Of a stretch of 64,000 bases of DNA, positions 16,731-25,011 are shown piece after piece (position 1 is the stretch's first letter; the number at the start of each line of letters is the position of its first letter). The notes below the pieces were generated by a model. The model saw only the letters and a program-made list of their open reading frames with translations. It made no database searches and was not told the origin of the DNA. The stretch is from NCBI RefSeq assembly GCF_003076515.1, contig NZ_CP022390.1, positions 1,116,001 through 1,180,000 of the forward strand. The letters run 5' to 3'. The stretch comes from Alcaligenes aquatilis (lineage in GTDB: Bacteria; Pseudomonadota; Gammaproteobacteria; Burkholderiales; Burkholderiaceae_B). The position numbers and the translations under genes are program-made.

Positions 16731-18218
16731 TCAGTTTTTGTCCAGCTTGCCCACCAGCGACAAGGTGAACGATGCGCCCATGTACTTGAAGTGCGGACGC
16801 ACTTTCAAGCCCACGCGGTACCAGCCTGGATCGCCTTCCACATCCGAAACGGTCACCTCGGCCTGTCGCAAAGGCCGACGGCTGCGCACACCCGCGCTCG
16901 GGTTATCCATATCGGCCACGTACTGACGAATCCACTCGTTCAATTCGGCTTCCAGGTCATTGCGCTCTTTCCAGGTGCCGATGTTCTCGCGCTGGATCAC
17001 CTTGATGTAGTGCGCCAGACGGCTCACCACATAGATGTAAGGCAGTTGCGTGCCCAGCTTGTAGTTGGTCTCGGCCACCTTGCCTTCTTTGTTGTTGCCA
17101 AAGAACTTGGGCTTTTGCGAGGAATTAGCCGAAAAGAAGGCTGCATTGTCCGTGTTCTTGCGCATCGTCAGGGCGATAAAGCCTTGTTCGGCCAACTCGA
17201 ATTCGCGTCGTTCGGAGATCAGCACTTCGGTCGGGATCTTGGTCTGGGTCTCGCCCATGGCCTCGTAGTTGTAAATAGGCAGGTCCTCGACCGCACCGCC
17301 GCCTTGCGGCCCGATGATGTTGGCGCACCAGCGATAACGTGCAAAGCTGTCGGCCAATCGGTCTGCAAACGCAAAGGCCGCATTACCCCACAGAAAGTTC
17401 TGATTGCCACCCGACACGTCTTCGTTGTAATTGAAGGTCTTGGCCGGTACCGTGTCCTCCCCATAAGGCACGCGCAGCAGAAAATGCGGCAAGGTCAGGC
17501 CCACGAAGCGGGCGTCATCGGACTGGCGAAATGAATTCCACTTGGTAAATTGCGGGCCTTCAAAGACTGCACTCAGATCTTTCAGATTGGGCAGCGCCGA
17601 GTAATTGTCTACGCCAAAAAACTGCGGCCCTGCCGAGGCGATAAACGGCGCGTGCGCCATGGCCGACACACTGGCCAAGGACTGCAGTAGCTTGATGTCC
17701 TGGGTGCCGGGACCAAACTCGTAATTGCCGATGATGGAGCCAAAGGGCTGACCACCGAACTGCCCAAACTCCGCCGTGTAGACAGCGGTATACAAGCCCG
17801 AGCGGGTAATGTCGGTGGCATCCTCAAAGTCTTCCAGCAGCGCCTGCTTGGACACATTCAGAATGGCCAGCTTGTTGTTCTCACGAAAATCCGTGCGATC
17901 GACCAGGAATTTCAGCCCTGCCCAGGCCGACTCCAAGCGTTGGAAATCGACATGGTGCAAAATCTGGTCTACCTGACGACACAGTTTGCGATCCAGATTG
18001 GCGATCATCTCATCGATCAAGCCCTGGCTGATCTTCTCGCTTTGGCGACCCGGCTCAAGCAGCTCGGCCACAAAGGCTTCCAGCCCCTGACGGGTAATGG
18101 CGTAGGCCTCATCATCAGGACGCAGGCGAGTCGATTCAATCAGCTCATCGAGCAGCGAGCCGCCTTCCTGGGCGCCTTGCGCAGTCTGAGCCTGCTGTTC
18201 CGGTGTGGTTGCAGTCAT
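16731..18218 (-). CDS. tssC: TssC, large subunit of the T6SS contractile sheath
   Basis: A 495-residue TssC (VipB/ImpC). Strong family segments include LLQSLASVSAMAHAPFIAS, FLWGNAAFAFADRL and the C-terminal PHFKYMGASFTLSLVGKL. TssC pairs with TssB to build the cytoplasmic sheath whose contraction pushes out the Hcp tube. It starts two bases after the tssB stop, with GGGGA eight bases upstream of the ATG at 18218. Confidence 0.96.
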   Translation of the reverse strand: MTATTPEQQAQTAQGAQEGGSLLDELIESTRLRPDDEAYAITRQGLEAFVAELLEPGRQSEKISQGLIDEMIANLDRKLCRQVDQILHHVDFQRLESAWAGLKFLVDRTDFRENNKLAILNVSKQALLEDFEDATDITRSGLYTAVYTAEFGQFGGQPFGSIIGNYEFGPGTQDIKLLQSLASVSAMAHAPFIASAGPQFFGVDNYSALPNLKDLSAVFEGPQFTKWNSFRQSDDARFVGLTLPHFLLRVPYGEDTVPAKTFNYNEDVSGGNQNFLWGNAAFAFADRLADSFARYRWCANIIGPQGGGAVEDLPIYNYEAMGETQTKIPTEVLISERREFELAEQGFIALTMRKNTDNAAFFSANSSQKPKFFGNNKEGKVAETNYKLGTQLPYIYVVSRLAHYIKVIQRENIGTWKERNDLEAELNEWIRQYVADMDNPSAGVRSRRPLRQAEVTVSDVEGDPGWYRVGLKVRPHFKYMGASFTLSLVGKLDKN

Positions 18219-18220
18219 GT

Positions 18221-18724
18221 TTATTCCCCTTGCTTGTCCTGTACGCCCAACTCAGCCAGCAGACGCTGACGCGTGCCTTCGTCCTGTACCAGTCCCTGCA
18301 GACGCTTGCGAAAATCAGGCAGATTGCCCAGTGGCCCTTTCAATGCCTTGAGTGCGTCGCGCAAGGCAATCAACTGGCGCAGTTCGGGCACCTGATCGAC
18401 CAGCGCGTCGGGCTGAAAGTCGCGCATGGACTCAAACCGCAGGTCCACAGTCAGTTGATCGTCCGGACCGGCCTGCTCATTGAGCTTGTCCTGCACCAGC
18501 AAGGTCAGCGACAGATTCTGGGCCTTGAGCACGTCGTTGAACGTATCCTTGTCCACGCTGACCGGCGTACGCGCATCCAGGGGCGTACTGTCTTCGCGCA
18601 AGGTAAAGTCGCCCAGCACTAACTGGCGAAACGGCAGCTCCACCTGCTCCTGGGCATCACCCGTGGCGGGTTTGTACACAATATTGACGCGCTCTTTGGG
18701 GGCGACGGAACCATCAGCAGCCAT
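18221..18724 (-). CDS. tssB: TssB, small subunit of the T6SS contractile sheath
   Basis: A 167-residue TssB (VipA/ImpB). The N-terminal segment KERVNIVYKPATGDAQEQVELP and the LVLGDFTLRED motif are typical. It forms the sheath with TssC and is the partner recognised with it by ClpV. A clear AGGAG lies about eight bases before the ATG at 18724. The tssA stop is 38 bases upstream. Confidence 0.95.
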   Translation of the reverse strand: MAADGSVAPKERVNIVYKPATGDAQEQVELPFRQLVLGDFTLREDSTPLDARTPVSVDKDTFNDVLKAQNLSLTLLVQDKLNEQAGPDDQLTVDLRFESMRDFQPDALVDQVPELRQLIALRDALKALKGPLGNLPDFRKRLQGLVQDEGTRQRLLAELGVQDKQGE

Positions 18725-18762
18725 GTCGGTTTCTCCTGTTTAGAAAATCGGGGTCTGTTCTT

Positions 18763-20190
18763 TCATCGGGCGCGCATCAGTTGCTCGCCACCCGTCTTTA
18801 ACCGCGCCAACGCTCCATCCAACAAGCGTCGCGCAGCTTCGGCCTCGGCTCCAGCCGCCATGACCAGAGAGGTCAGGCCAAACACATCCAATCCCTCACC
18901 GTCCAGCGCCGTCTCTTTAGGCGGTTCGGCACGGCCAGCGGCAGGCGTAGGCTCAGTCACCCGCGTCCCGGACGCGGTCAGCCAGGCACGCGTCTGCTCA
19001 TCGGCAAAGGGACGCCCATCGCTAAAAGCCAAGCGCTCCAGCCCAGGCAAACGCTGCAAGATCGCTTGCGTTTCGATCAGAATCGTTTGCGCACCGGCCT
19101 GCCCCTGAGGCAAAGCCTGCGCCGCCTGATAGGACAGGCGATTCAAATCCAGCCAGAAACGCATGCGTCCCAGGCGCGACTCTGCAAAGCGCAAGATCGC
19201 CGCCGGGTCCTGGGCTTCGCTCAGGCGCTCCAGCACTGCCAAGTCCGCGACAGGCGGCGGAGCAACGCGCGTCACCCCTTCCTGGGCATGCGGCAAGGTA
19301 TCCAGAAACAGCCAGGCGCTTTGTCGGTTCAAGCGCAGCAGCCAGGCCGTGGCCAACAGTGCATCGTCCAGAGTCAGCAAAGACTCCTGGATCGTCGCGA
19401 CGCTTTGCTCTACATAGCGCTCGGCCGCGACCACGTCGCTTAGTGTTGCAGCAGCGATGACAAGGGTCTTGTCACTCGCGGAGTCAGACCCCACCTCAGA
19501 GCGCACAGGCTGAGCGACTTCTTTGGCTGCAAGTACCGGGGCGGCCGTCTGGGTCGCTACCGCAGATTCGTCCTGCGCCGGTTCAGAAAGCGGGAAATCA
19601 GGAACACGCGTTTCAGACGAAGTCTGTGTAACAGGTGCCTCGCTCTGGGCGGTCGGCAACAACTCTCCCAGACGCTTGCCTAAACGCCACCACGCCGGCG
19701 GTTCATCGTCTTTAGCCTGCCAGAACGCATCCAGCTCATCACACAGGGCAAGAACCTCGTCGCGTTGCTGCGAATCCAGTCCCTCTGCGTCCCAATCGGG
19801 CTCGGACAATACCGCGTCACATTCGTCCAGCAGCCATTGCACTTGATTGCGCCGGCCACGAATGCGTGCTGCAGCCGGACTCATGGCGTCCCAATACACC
19901 GTATGCAGATCGCGTATCACCTGTAGTCCAGCAGCCAGACCACGCGTACCGTACTCATGCAACCAGGCTGCGCACAACCACACCCCGGCACTCAGATCCT
20001 TGCCTTCTTTATCCAGTACCTGAGTTGCCAGAGAGGCGACCAGCGACCAGTCCAGGGGTGTGGCAGCATGCATGTCCACACGTTTGCCAACTTCAAGCTG
20101 AAGCGACGCAAATGTCTCACTATCACGAGGCATCTGCCCATGAGGCTGTGATTGGCTGATTGCTCGTACACCTAGCTGGCTGTCCAACAT
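18763..20190 (-). CDS. tssA: TssA, T6SS sheath-assembly protein (ImpA N-terminal domain)
   Basis: A 475-residue protein with the ImpA-like N-terminal domain (segment DWSLVASLATQVLDKEGKDL and LHTVYWDAMSP), a low-complexity Ala/Thr/Ser linker near residues 180-250 and a helical C-terminal region. TssA proteins coordinate priming and sheath elongation. This is the first gene of the T6SS operon. A GGGGGA stretch and a closer GGAG lie before the ATG at 20190; another in-frame ATG follows 19 codons later. A TATACT box (20259-20254) is the best -10 candidate upstream, but no good -35 matches it. Confidence 0.88.
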   Translation of the reverse strand: MLDSQLGVRAISQSQPHGQMPRDSETFASLQLEVGKRVDMHAATPLDWSLVASLATQVLDKEGKDLSAGVWLCAAWLHEYGTRGLAAGLQVIRDLHTVYWDAMSPAAARIRGRRNQVQWLLDECDAVLSEPDWDAEGLDSQQRDEVLALCDELDAFWQAKDDEPPAWWRLGKRLGELLPTAQSEAPVTQTSSETRVPDFPLSEPAQDESAVATQTAAPVLAAKEVAQPVRSEVGSDSASDKTLVIAAATLSDVVAAERYVEQSVATIQESLLTLDDALLATAWLLRLNRQSAWLFLDTLPHAQEGVTRVAPPPVADLAVLERLSEAQDPAAILRFAESRLGRMRFWLDLNRLSYQAAQALPQGQAGAQTILIETQAILQRLPGLERLAFSDGRPFADEQTRAWLTASGTRVTEPTPAAGRAEPPKETALDGEGLDVFGLTSLVMAAGAEAEAARRLLDGALARLKTGGEQLMRAR

Positions 20191-20530
20191 TACTCCGTGT
20201 CCCCCAGACTCCAGTCACCTGTCAAAAAAAGGCGACCTACTATTGATGCACGAAGTATAGAAATGACACGTTTAAAGATCGTTAAAGGCTTCTTGGTACT
20301 TATCTAGCATGTAGTACGGCGGAATAAACACTCTATAAACGCTAGCTTGTGTCCATCGGTGTAAGTCAAGCGATCAGCGATAGCCGGACGGAACAATCTG
20401 CAAACGCTGACACAGCGGCCCAACTCCTTATGCGTCTCGGTGCCTATCAATACACTGCCGGATTACTTCAGTTGGTGATCGGGCACCGCCCAGACGAAAA
20501 AAGTGCTCCCCAGACTCAGAGTCTCGTTCG

Positions 20531-20550
20531 CTTTGGATCGCTTTGGATCG
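20531..20550. repeat. Tandem 10-bp direct repeat
   Basis: CTTTGGATCG occurs twice without a gap, followed by a related CTCTCGATTC. It lies about 340 bases upstream of the tssA start. Two copies only; the function is unknown. Confidence 0.6.
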
Positions 20551-20666
20551 CTCTCGATTCTCGTGCTCCCGCAGCAGGTGCGCAGCACGCTCGCGCACTT
20601 CAAGGCAAAAAACCAAACTATGCAATTTTTAATAATAAATTTGGATTAGTTCGGTCAGAAATGTAT

Positions 20667-20685
20667 TGAGAATCATTGCCATCAT
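20667..20685. promoter_or_regulatory. Fur-box-like sequence
   Basis: The sequence TGAGAATCATTGCCATCA matches 11 of the 14 fixed positions of the 7-1-7 Fur pattern TGATAATNATTATCA. It is also like the GAGAATCATT core often seen in Bordetella-type iron promoters. No iron-uptake gene follows on either strand, so its target is unclear. Confidence 0.4.
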
Positions 20686-20894
20686 TCGATGTCCGTTTTT
20701 CCTGCCCGCCGCATCTTCATCATGGCCGATCCATATACTCCAAAAAACATGGCTCGCTTATTGAATGGATTGAGCTGGGAGGTGGCACAGGGAGCCCCGT
20801 TGACTAGACATCACGTCAAAGCGGATATGACCTTGCCCATGCCAGTGAGCATCACGCAATTTCCCGCTGAGGTGCATGGCTCCGATCCTATGGG

Positions 20895-21656
20895 CTACTT
20901 GCCGCCTGTCGTGTCCAGAAATGCTCCCGTGACAAAGGACGCCTCGGAGCTAGCCAGCCATAAAATTGCACGTGCCACCTCTTCTGCTTGTCCCCCTCGT
21001 CCCATTGGAATGCTGTCCTTTAAGCGATCCACACGGTCCGGCTCACCACCGCTGGCGTGCATCTCGGTATAAATATGTCCTGGCCGAACGCAATTGACAC
21101 GAATCCCTTCTCGGGCAACCTCTTTAGCAAAGCCCGTTGTGAAAGTCTCCAATGCTCCCTTTGACGCAGCGTAATCCACATATTCATTCGGACTGCCAAG
21201 CTTGGCCGCTATTGACGAGACATTAACAATGGAGCCTCCCTGCCCACCATGGCAATAAGCCATACGTTTAACCGCCTGTTGGCTACAAAGCATGGGGCCA
21301 AGCGTGTTGACGGCAAAAGTGCGTTGCATACGCTCGAACCCGACATTCTCCAGACGGGATTGCTGAAACAGCACACCTGCGTTATTCACCAACACGTCAA
21401 TCCGTCCAAATCTCTGGTCAACTTGTTCAAAGAGCCCAGTTATCTGCTTGGGATCTGCACAATCCGCCTGGACAGCAAAAGCGTGGCGACCTGCCGCCTC
21501 TATTTCAGCGACCACTGCCAAGGCAGCAGATTCGCTTTCAGCATAGCTAAGAATGACGTTATAGCCCTGCACGGCGGCCAGGCGCGCGGTCGCTGCACCT
21601 ATGCCACGGCTCCCACCGGTAACCACTATGACTGGATAATCTGATGCCAAGCCCAT
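20895..21656 (-). CDS. Short-chain dehydrogenase/reductase (SDR)
   Basis: A 253-residue classical SDR that uses NAD(P)(H). It has the cofactor motif TGGSRGIG near residue 13, the NNAG motif (VLVNNAGVLF), the catalytic Ser in VSSIAAK, and the YxxxK motif YAASK. The C-terminus TGAFLDTTGGK is typical of the FabG-like branch. The substrate cannot be told from sequence. The ATG at 21656 has GGAG eight bases upstream; the frame is open to a TTG at 21683. It appears to be transcribed alone. Confidence 0.88.
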   Translation of the reverse strand: MGLASDYPVIVVTGGSRGIGAATARLAAVQGYNVILSYAESESAALAVVAEIEAAGRHAFAVQADCADPKQITGLFEQVDQRFGRIDVLVNNAGVLFQQSRLENVGFERMQRTFAVNTLGPMLCSQQAVKRMAYCHGGQGGSIVNVSSIAAKLGSPNEYVDYAASKGALETFTTGFAKEVAREGIRVNCVRPGHIYTEMHASGGEPDRVDRLKDSIPMGRGGQAEEVARAILWLASSEASFVTGAFLDTTGGK

Positions 21657-21766
21657 TTGTCTCTCTCCAACGTACCGTTTCAAGGCATCATAAGGCGAAA
21701 AACCGGGCTCGGGCCAAGCGTACTCTGCGCTTATTTGTGCTTCTTATAAGTACCTCTTCATGAATT

Positions 21767-21834
21767 CGTCGTTCAAGACGACGCTTTCCTATGCGGTTTT
21801 TATCGTTATTGTTCGTACCGCGCATAGGTTTTTT
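21767..21834 (+). terminator. Orphan terminator-like structure between SDR and GNAT genes
   Basis: Two stem-loops lie in tandem: CGTCGT/ACGACG (21767-21783), then CCTATGCGGT (21788-21797) paired with ACCGCGCATAGG (21817-21828) with a two-base bulge, followed by six T on the plus strand. No plus-strand gene precedes it. On the minus strand it would lie just behind the acetyltransferase gene but without a T run. Confidence 0.4.
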
Positions 21835-21846
21835 AGAAAAATAAGC

Positions 21847-22308
21847 TTACAAAGTCAGCTTGAAACCCTTATGGCTAGCCGTAAAGCCTAACTGCTCATA
21901 AAACCGATGGGCGTCGGTTCGTGCCCTATCCGAGGTCAATTGAACAATGCGACATTGGCGTTGACGGCATTGTTCGACCGCCCACTGAATCATCAAACGC
22001 CCCAATCCCGAGCCACGGGCCGAGCTGGCGATACGGACGGATTCGATTTCCCCGCGCCAGGCACCTTGGTGGGACAGGCCAGGCATATAGGTGATCTGCA
22101 GGGTCCCCACAACAGCACCATTGAGCTCTACAACGGCTAAATACTGGTTAGGATCCGCTTCTATCGCAGCAAAGGCCTCCAGATAGGATTGAGCCAGGGG
22201 CAGACTGGTATTTTCACGCTGTTGACCCAGAATATCGTCAGCCAACATGGCCACAATCGCTTCCAGATCTGCTTCTACCGCAGGACGAAAAACAGGTGTA
22301 GACGTCAA
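21847..22308 (-). CDS. GNAT family N-acetyltransferase
   Basis: A 153-residue GCN5-related acetyltransferase. The acetyl-CoA-binding motif A is visible as ESVRIASSARGSGLGRLM, with the R-x-x-G-x-G signature, followed by the C-terminal FYEQLGF motif. It would transfer an acetyl group to a small-molecule or protein amine; the substrate is unknown. The start is probably the TTG at 22308, because a strong AAGGAG lies six bases upstream and the first in-frame ATG would cut into the fold. Confidence 0.85.
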   Translation of the reverse strand: MTSTPVFRPAVEADLEAIVAMLADDILGQQRENTSLPLAQSYLEAFAAIEADPNQYLAVVELNGAVVGTLQITYMPGLSHQGAWRGEIESVRIASSARGSGLGRLMIQWAVEQCRQRQCRIVQLTSDRARTDAHRFYEQLGFTASHKGFKLTL

Positions 22309-22387
22309 CTCACACTCCTTATCAAAAAATAGACAAAACAGACGTGGAATTATGCCTGCTGGAGCTGCCTAATCTGTAGCTAGCCCT

Positions 22388-23512
22388 TCATTCTGACTGC
22401 ATATTCTCTGTCGTGACAGGATTGTCAGGAACCTTCTGCGCATCCAGCCACGCCAACCAGGAAGCTTGCAAACGCCAGGCACTGGCAGCACCGAGGGCGT
22501 AGCCCATGATTTGCTCGATTTCAGGGAGAGAGAAACCGCGTTCGATCAAACCCGCGGCAAAGGTATTGCGCAGCCGTTGTGGCGTCATTAACAGATCCAT
22601 CTGCTTGATACCCCATTTACTGACAATACGGGCGAGCGTCGCGGGATTCATCTGTGCCTGAGGACGAGCGACACTGATCTGGCGACTGCCCGGAAAGACA
22701 CGGCTGTCTTTCGTCCAGACTGAAGCGTCTTGGGCTGCGCTAAAGATTAACCAACTGCGTAAAATGCCTTCGCACCAGACGGGCACAAACACATCGCGCT
22801 TTGCCGCGCCTGTAAGCTTGAGCAAGATAGTGCCAGCCCGCCAAAGGGCAGTTTGCTCGTCATCAACGTCATTTGTTTCTGCGGGTTCTGCAGCGCGTCG
22901 AACAGCGCCTATCGCGCAAGGGTGCAACTGCCCTAACTCGACCGGGCGCAAGCCGGTACCCAGCATCACGGCCACAATCGTCATATCCCGATATTCACGC
23001 CAACGGGCGGCGATGGTCATATCGCTGGCCAACTCCAAAACTCGCAGTCGGGTACGCAAGGCCTTGATGGTGGCAACGCATTGATCGACAGAGAGAAATT
23101 GGGTGGCCTGGTTGTCGGGAGCTTGGCGCCAGCTTTCCTTGAAGGGGTCATTAATAGCAGGGGCTAGGGCTGGGTTTTCCGAGCGGCCGTCCTGGCGGCA
23201 GAGCTCTTCGTAAGCGCGGGCGATGACTTGTTGATAGCGCTCGCGTTGTGGTCGGCGCACATCGTCCAGATTGCTCAAAAAGTCCCGGATATCCACGGGT
23301 TTGATCTGGGTGTACTGTTTTTTGTGATCTTGCAAGGCATGCAAGAAGCGCCGCCACAAGGTGCGATAAACCCGCTGGGTACTGGGCGCCATGGGTGGGC
23401 GTTGATGTTGCAACCAAGTATCAAACAAGGCTTCCGCCGAGATGTCTGCGGCCTGCAAGCCCAAAATGGGCAGGTCAATCTGCCCCTCTTCTCGTGTAGA
23501 CCGTTTTTTCAT
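22388..23512 (-). CDS. Tyrosine-recombinase-like protein lacking the catalytic tyrosine
   Basis: A 374-residue protein with an N-terminal SAM-like/core-binding region (residues about 25-130) and a C-terminal tyrosine-recombinase fold. Retained residues include Arg I in TGLRPVELGQL, the beta-hairpin Lys in GAAKRDVFVPV and Arg II in PQRLRNTF. Aligned with XerD, the HxxR His is Gln, the following His is Asn, the GH His is Tyr (IMGY), and the nucleophilic Tyr position is Arg or Trp (GAASAWRL). No Tyr follows. It probably binds DNA without cutting it, unless another residue acts. The frame is intact, so it is not an obvious pseudogene. No att sites or neighbouring phage genes were seen. Confidence 0.8.
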   Translation of the reverse strand: MKKRSTREEGQIDLPILGLQAADISAEALFDTWLQHQRPPMAPSTQRVYRTLWRRFLHALQDHKKQYTQIKPVDIRDFLSNLDDVRRPQRERYQQVIARAYEELCRQDGRSENPALAPAINDPFKESWRQAPDNQATQFLSVDQCVATIKALRTRLRVLELASDMTIAARWREYRDMTIVAVMLGTGLRPVELGQLHPCAIGAVRRAAEPAETNDVDDEQTALWRAGTILLKLTGAAKRDVFVPVWCEGILRSWLIFSAAQDASVWTKDSRVFPGSRQISVARPQAQMNPATLARIVSKWGIKQMDLLMTPQRLRNTFAAGLIERGFSLPEIEQIMGYALGAASAWRLQASWLAWLDAQKVPDNPVTTENMQSE

Positions 23513-23630
23513 CGGGTACTCGTTATTTCCGTTAATTGCATTTTATTGTCTATCAGCGACAAGGGAATGACAAGAGGTCCAAGAACCCTAAAGCGAAACA
23601 AGAGAAACGGTAGAACGCGCAGCAAAAAAA

Positions 23631-23646
23631 CTGTACGTATATACAG
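23631..23646. promoter_or_regulatory. LexA (SOS) box
   Basis: The 16-mer CTGTACGTATATACAG matches the LexA pattern CTGT-N8-ACAG exactly, with an AT-rich centre. It lies 41 bases before the SH3-protein start at 23688 and 119 bases before the divergent recombinase-like gene. A CATAAT box (23647-23652) directly behind it may be a -10 element for the rightward gene, so LexA binding would block that promoter. Confidence 0.6.
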
Positions 23647-23687
23647 CATAATACAGGGTCCTGACAAACTTTACGAACTACGCCACG

Positions 23688-24053
23688 ATGCAATACTTGG
23701 CCACCACCCCCCATCGCTCTGAATATCCGAACCCCTTGGTCCTGAAACAGGGCGATTTTCTGAAGGTCGGAGAACGGTATCAAGGCCCGGAAAACTGGGA
23801 TAACTGGATTTACTGCTCTACCGATGAACACGCCGGGGGATGGGTGCCTGAACAAATTATTGAGCGCCTAGCCGACGCTGGAGCAGGCCGTGCACGGCAA
23901 GACTACAGCGCGCTGGAAATGAATGTGGATGAGGGTGACCTTGTTCAAGGAGAAAAAATCCTGAATGGCTGGTGCTGGTGCCTGCGCCCCCAGGATGGCG
24001 CTCTGGGCTGGGTACCTATTAGCCACCTCTCCCCCCTACCTGCTGACAACTGA
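23688..24053 (+). CDS. Tandem SH3-domain protein
   Basis: A 121-residue cytoplasmic protein, with no signal peptide, made of two variant SH3 domains. The first (about residues 8-58) has LKQGDFLKVGERYQGPENWDNWIYC and GGWVPEQII. The second (about 68-117) has the eukaryote-like ARQDYSALEMNVDEGDLV start and the GALGWVPISHL end. SH3 domains bind peptides or other proteins; no partner is evident. There is no clear Shine-Dalgarno sequence before the ATG at 23688. The LexA box 41 bases upstream suggests induction by DNA damage, which is an inference. Confidence 0.8.
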   Translation: MQYLATTPHRSEYPNPLVLKQGDFLKVGERYQGPENWDNWIYCSTDEHAGGWVPEQIIERLADAGAGRARQDYSALEMNVDEGDLVQGEKILNGWCWCLRPQDGALGWVPISHLSPLPADN

Positions 24054-24210
24054 TCTCTTGCAGCACGGCTGGCCGCAACAACGGCCCTGACGCCCGATAA
24101 GCCATCTGCCTCAATCACAAGGCAGATGGTATTGAATCGGGGCATATTGCCACGCGCAGATCGTTTGCCCCTAGCCGTTCAATCATGCAAAGTGAAACTA
24201 TTAGGCTGGA

Positions 24211-24795
24211 CTATCTATATAAATTCTGATGAACCCAGCCCTTATTGGTCAGGATCATTCTTGCCTTCCCTTGTACTTGCTGAGCCGTCAAGGCACGCAG
24301 ATCCTCATAGGTATCCAGAACCGCACTATCTTTAATCCAACCCGCAGCGTCAGCTAGGTGATACACATAGTTCACCTGACTGACGGTAAACCCGCCTGCA
24401 CTGGCCGGCTCGGTGAAATCACTGATGCGGTCCAAAACCAGGCGGCCTGTACAAAAAGCGTCACGCTCGCCTTGGGACTGTTCAGCATTGGAGCGACGCA
24501 AATAGGTATCCGCATTGGCATCCAGCTCGTAACGCGGTGCGTCCTCTTTCCCAACCTGACGCAACAAACCCACCTTGGCCAACGCGGCCAGACGAGCCCG
24601 ATCTTCTACGATCAAAGGGGAGTCATGCTCGGCCTGATAGGGATAGACACGTCCGGGGACACCAACACACAAGCCGTCTCGCGTATCCAGATAACTCTGG
24701 ATCGCCGTACTGAAATTTTCCTCATTGGCCTTTTTCGAATCCTGGCACCCTGCCAACAACCCGGCTACCACGACGACCAACGCTGTTTTCCACAT
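24211..24795 (-). CDS. Lipoprotein of unknown function
   Basis: A 194-residue protein with a short signal peptide and lipobox LAGC (Cys at residue 17), so it is expected to be lipid-anchored in the envelope. The mature part has two further Cys (GLCVGVPG and AFCTGRL) that could form a disulfide, and ends in a helical stretch. I do not recognise the family. The ATG at 24795 is chosen because GGGAAG lies upstream and the signal peptide starts there; the frame stays open to 24846. Confidence 0.7.
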   Translation of the reverse strand: MWKTALVVVVAGLLAGCQDSKKANEENFSTAIQSYLDTRDGLCVGVPGRVYPYQAEHDSPLIVEDRARLAALAKVGLLRQVGKEDAPRYELDANADTYLRRSNAEQSQGERDAFCTGRLVLDRISDFTEPASAGGFTVSQVNYVYHLADAAGWIKDSAVLDTYEDLRALTAQQVQGKARMILTNKGWVHQNLYR

Positions 24796-25011
24796 AACCA
24801 CTTCCCTTGCTTGCGTGCTCAAAGAACGAGTGTAGCCCGCCCCCACCCCACCCTAAAAGCCTTGTCACACGCTGACAAGAAAATACGCCGATAGCCGCCT
24901 CACAAGATCAATACCCCTCAATGTTGCATGACTGCGTTGCAAAATCTGGCCTTTTACCTTGCTGGCAAACAGGGTAAAGTCTCTGGGCTTCGTAAATGAA
25001 AGGCATTATCA

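Larger units (their letters stand above)
20191..20894. other. Long gap upstream of the T6SS operon, without a confident gene
   Basis: About 700 bases separate tssA from the SDR gene stop. The first 150 bases should hold the T6SS promoter; I see a TATACT box on the minus strand but no clear -35 and no convincing sigma-54 site. Further on are a 13-base palindrome (AGACTC-A-GAGTCT at 20512-20524), a tandem 10-bp repeat (20531-20550) and a Fur-box-like sequence (20667-20685). A plus-strand frame from 20689 runs into the antisense of the SDR gene and is not supported. Confidence 0.6.

Noticed and set aside
20689..21072. A plus-strand frame right behind the Fur-box-like site
   Set aside because: Its first 60 codons fall in the gap, but the rest is antisense to the SDR gene. 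There is no ribosome-binding site and no known family. A relic of a lost gene cannot be excluded.
22388..24053. The recombinase-like and SH3 genes as an integrated mobile element
   Set aside because: No att-like direct repeats, tRNA gene, phage genes or composition shift were found around them, and the recombinase lacks its nucleophile.
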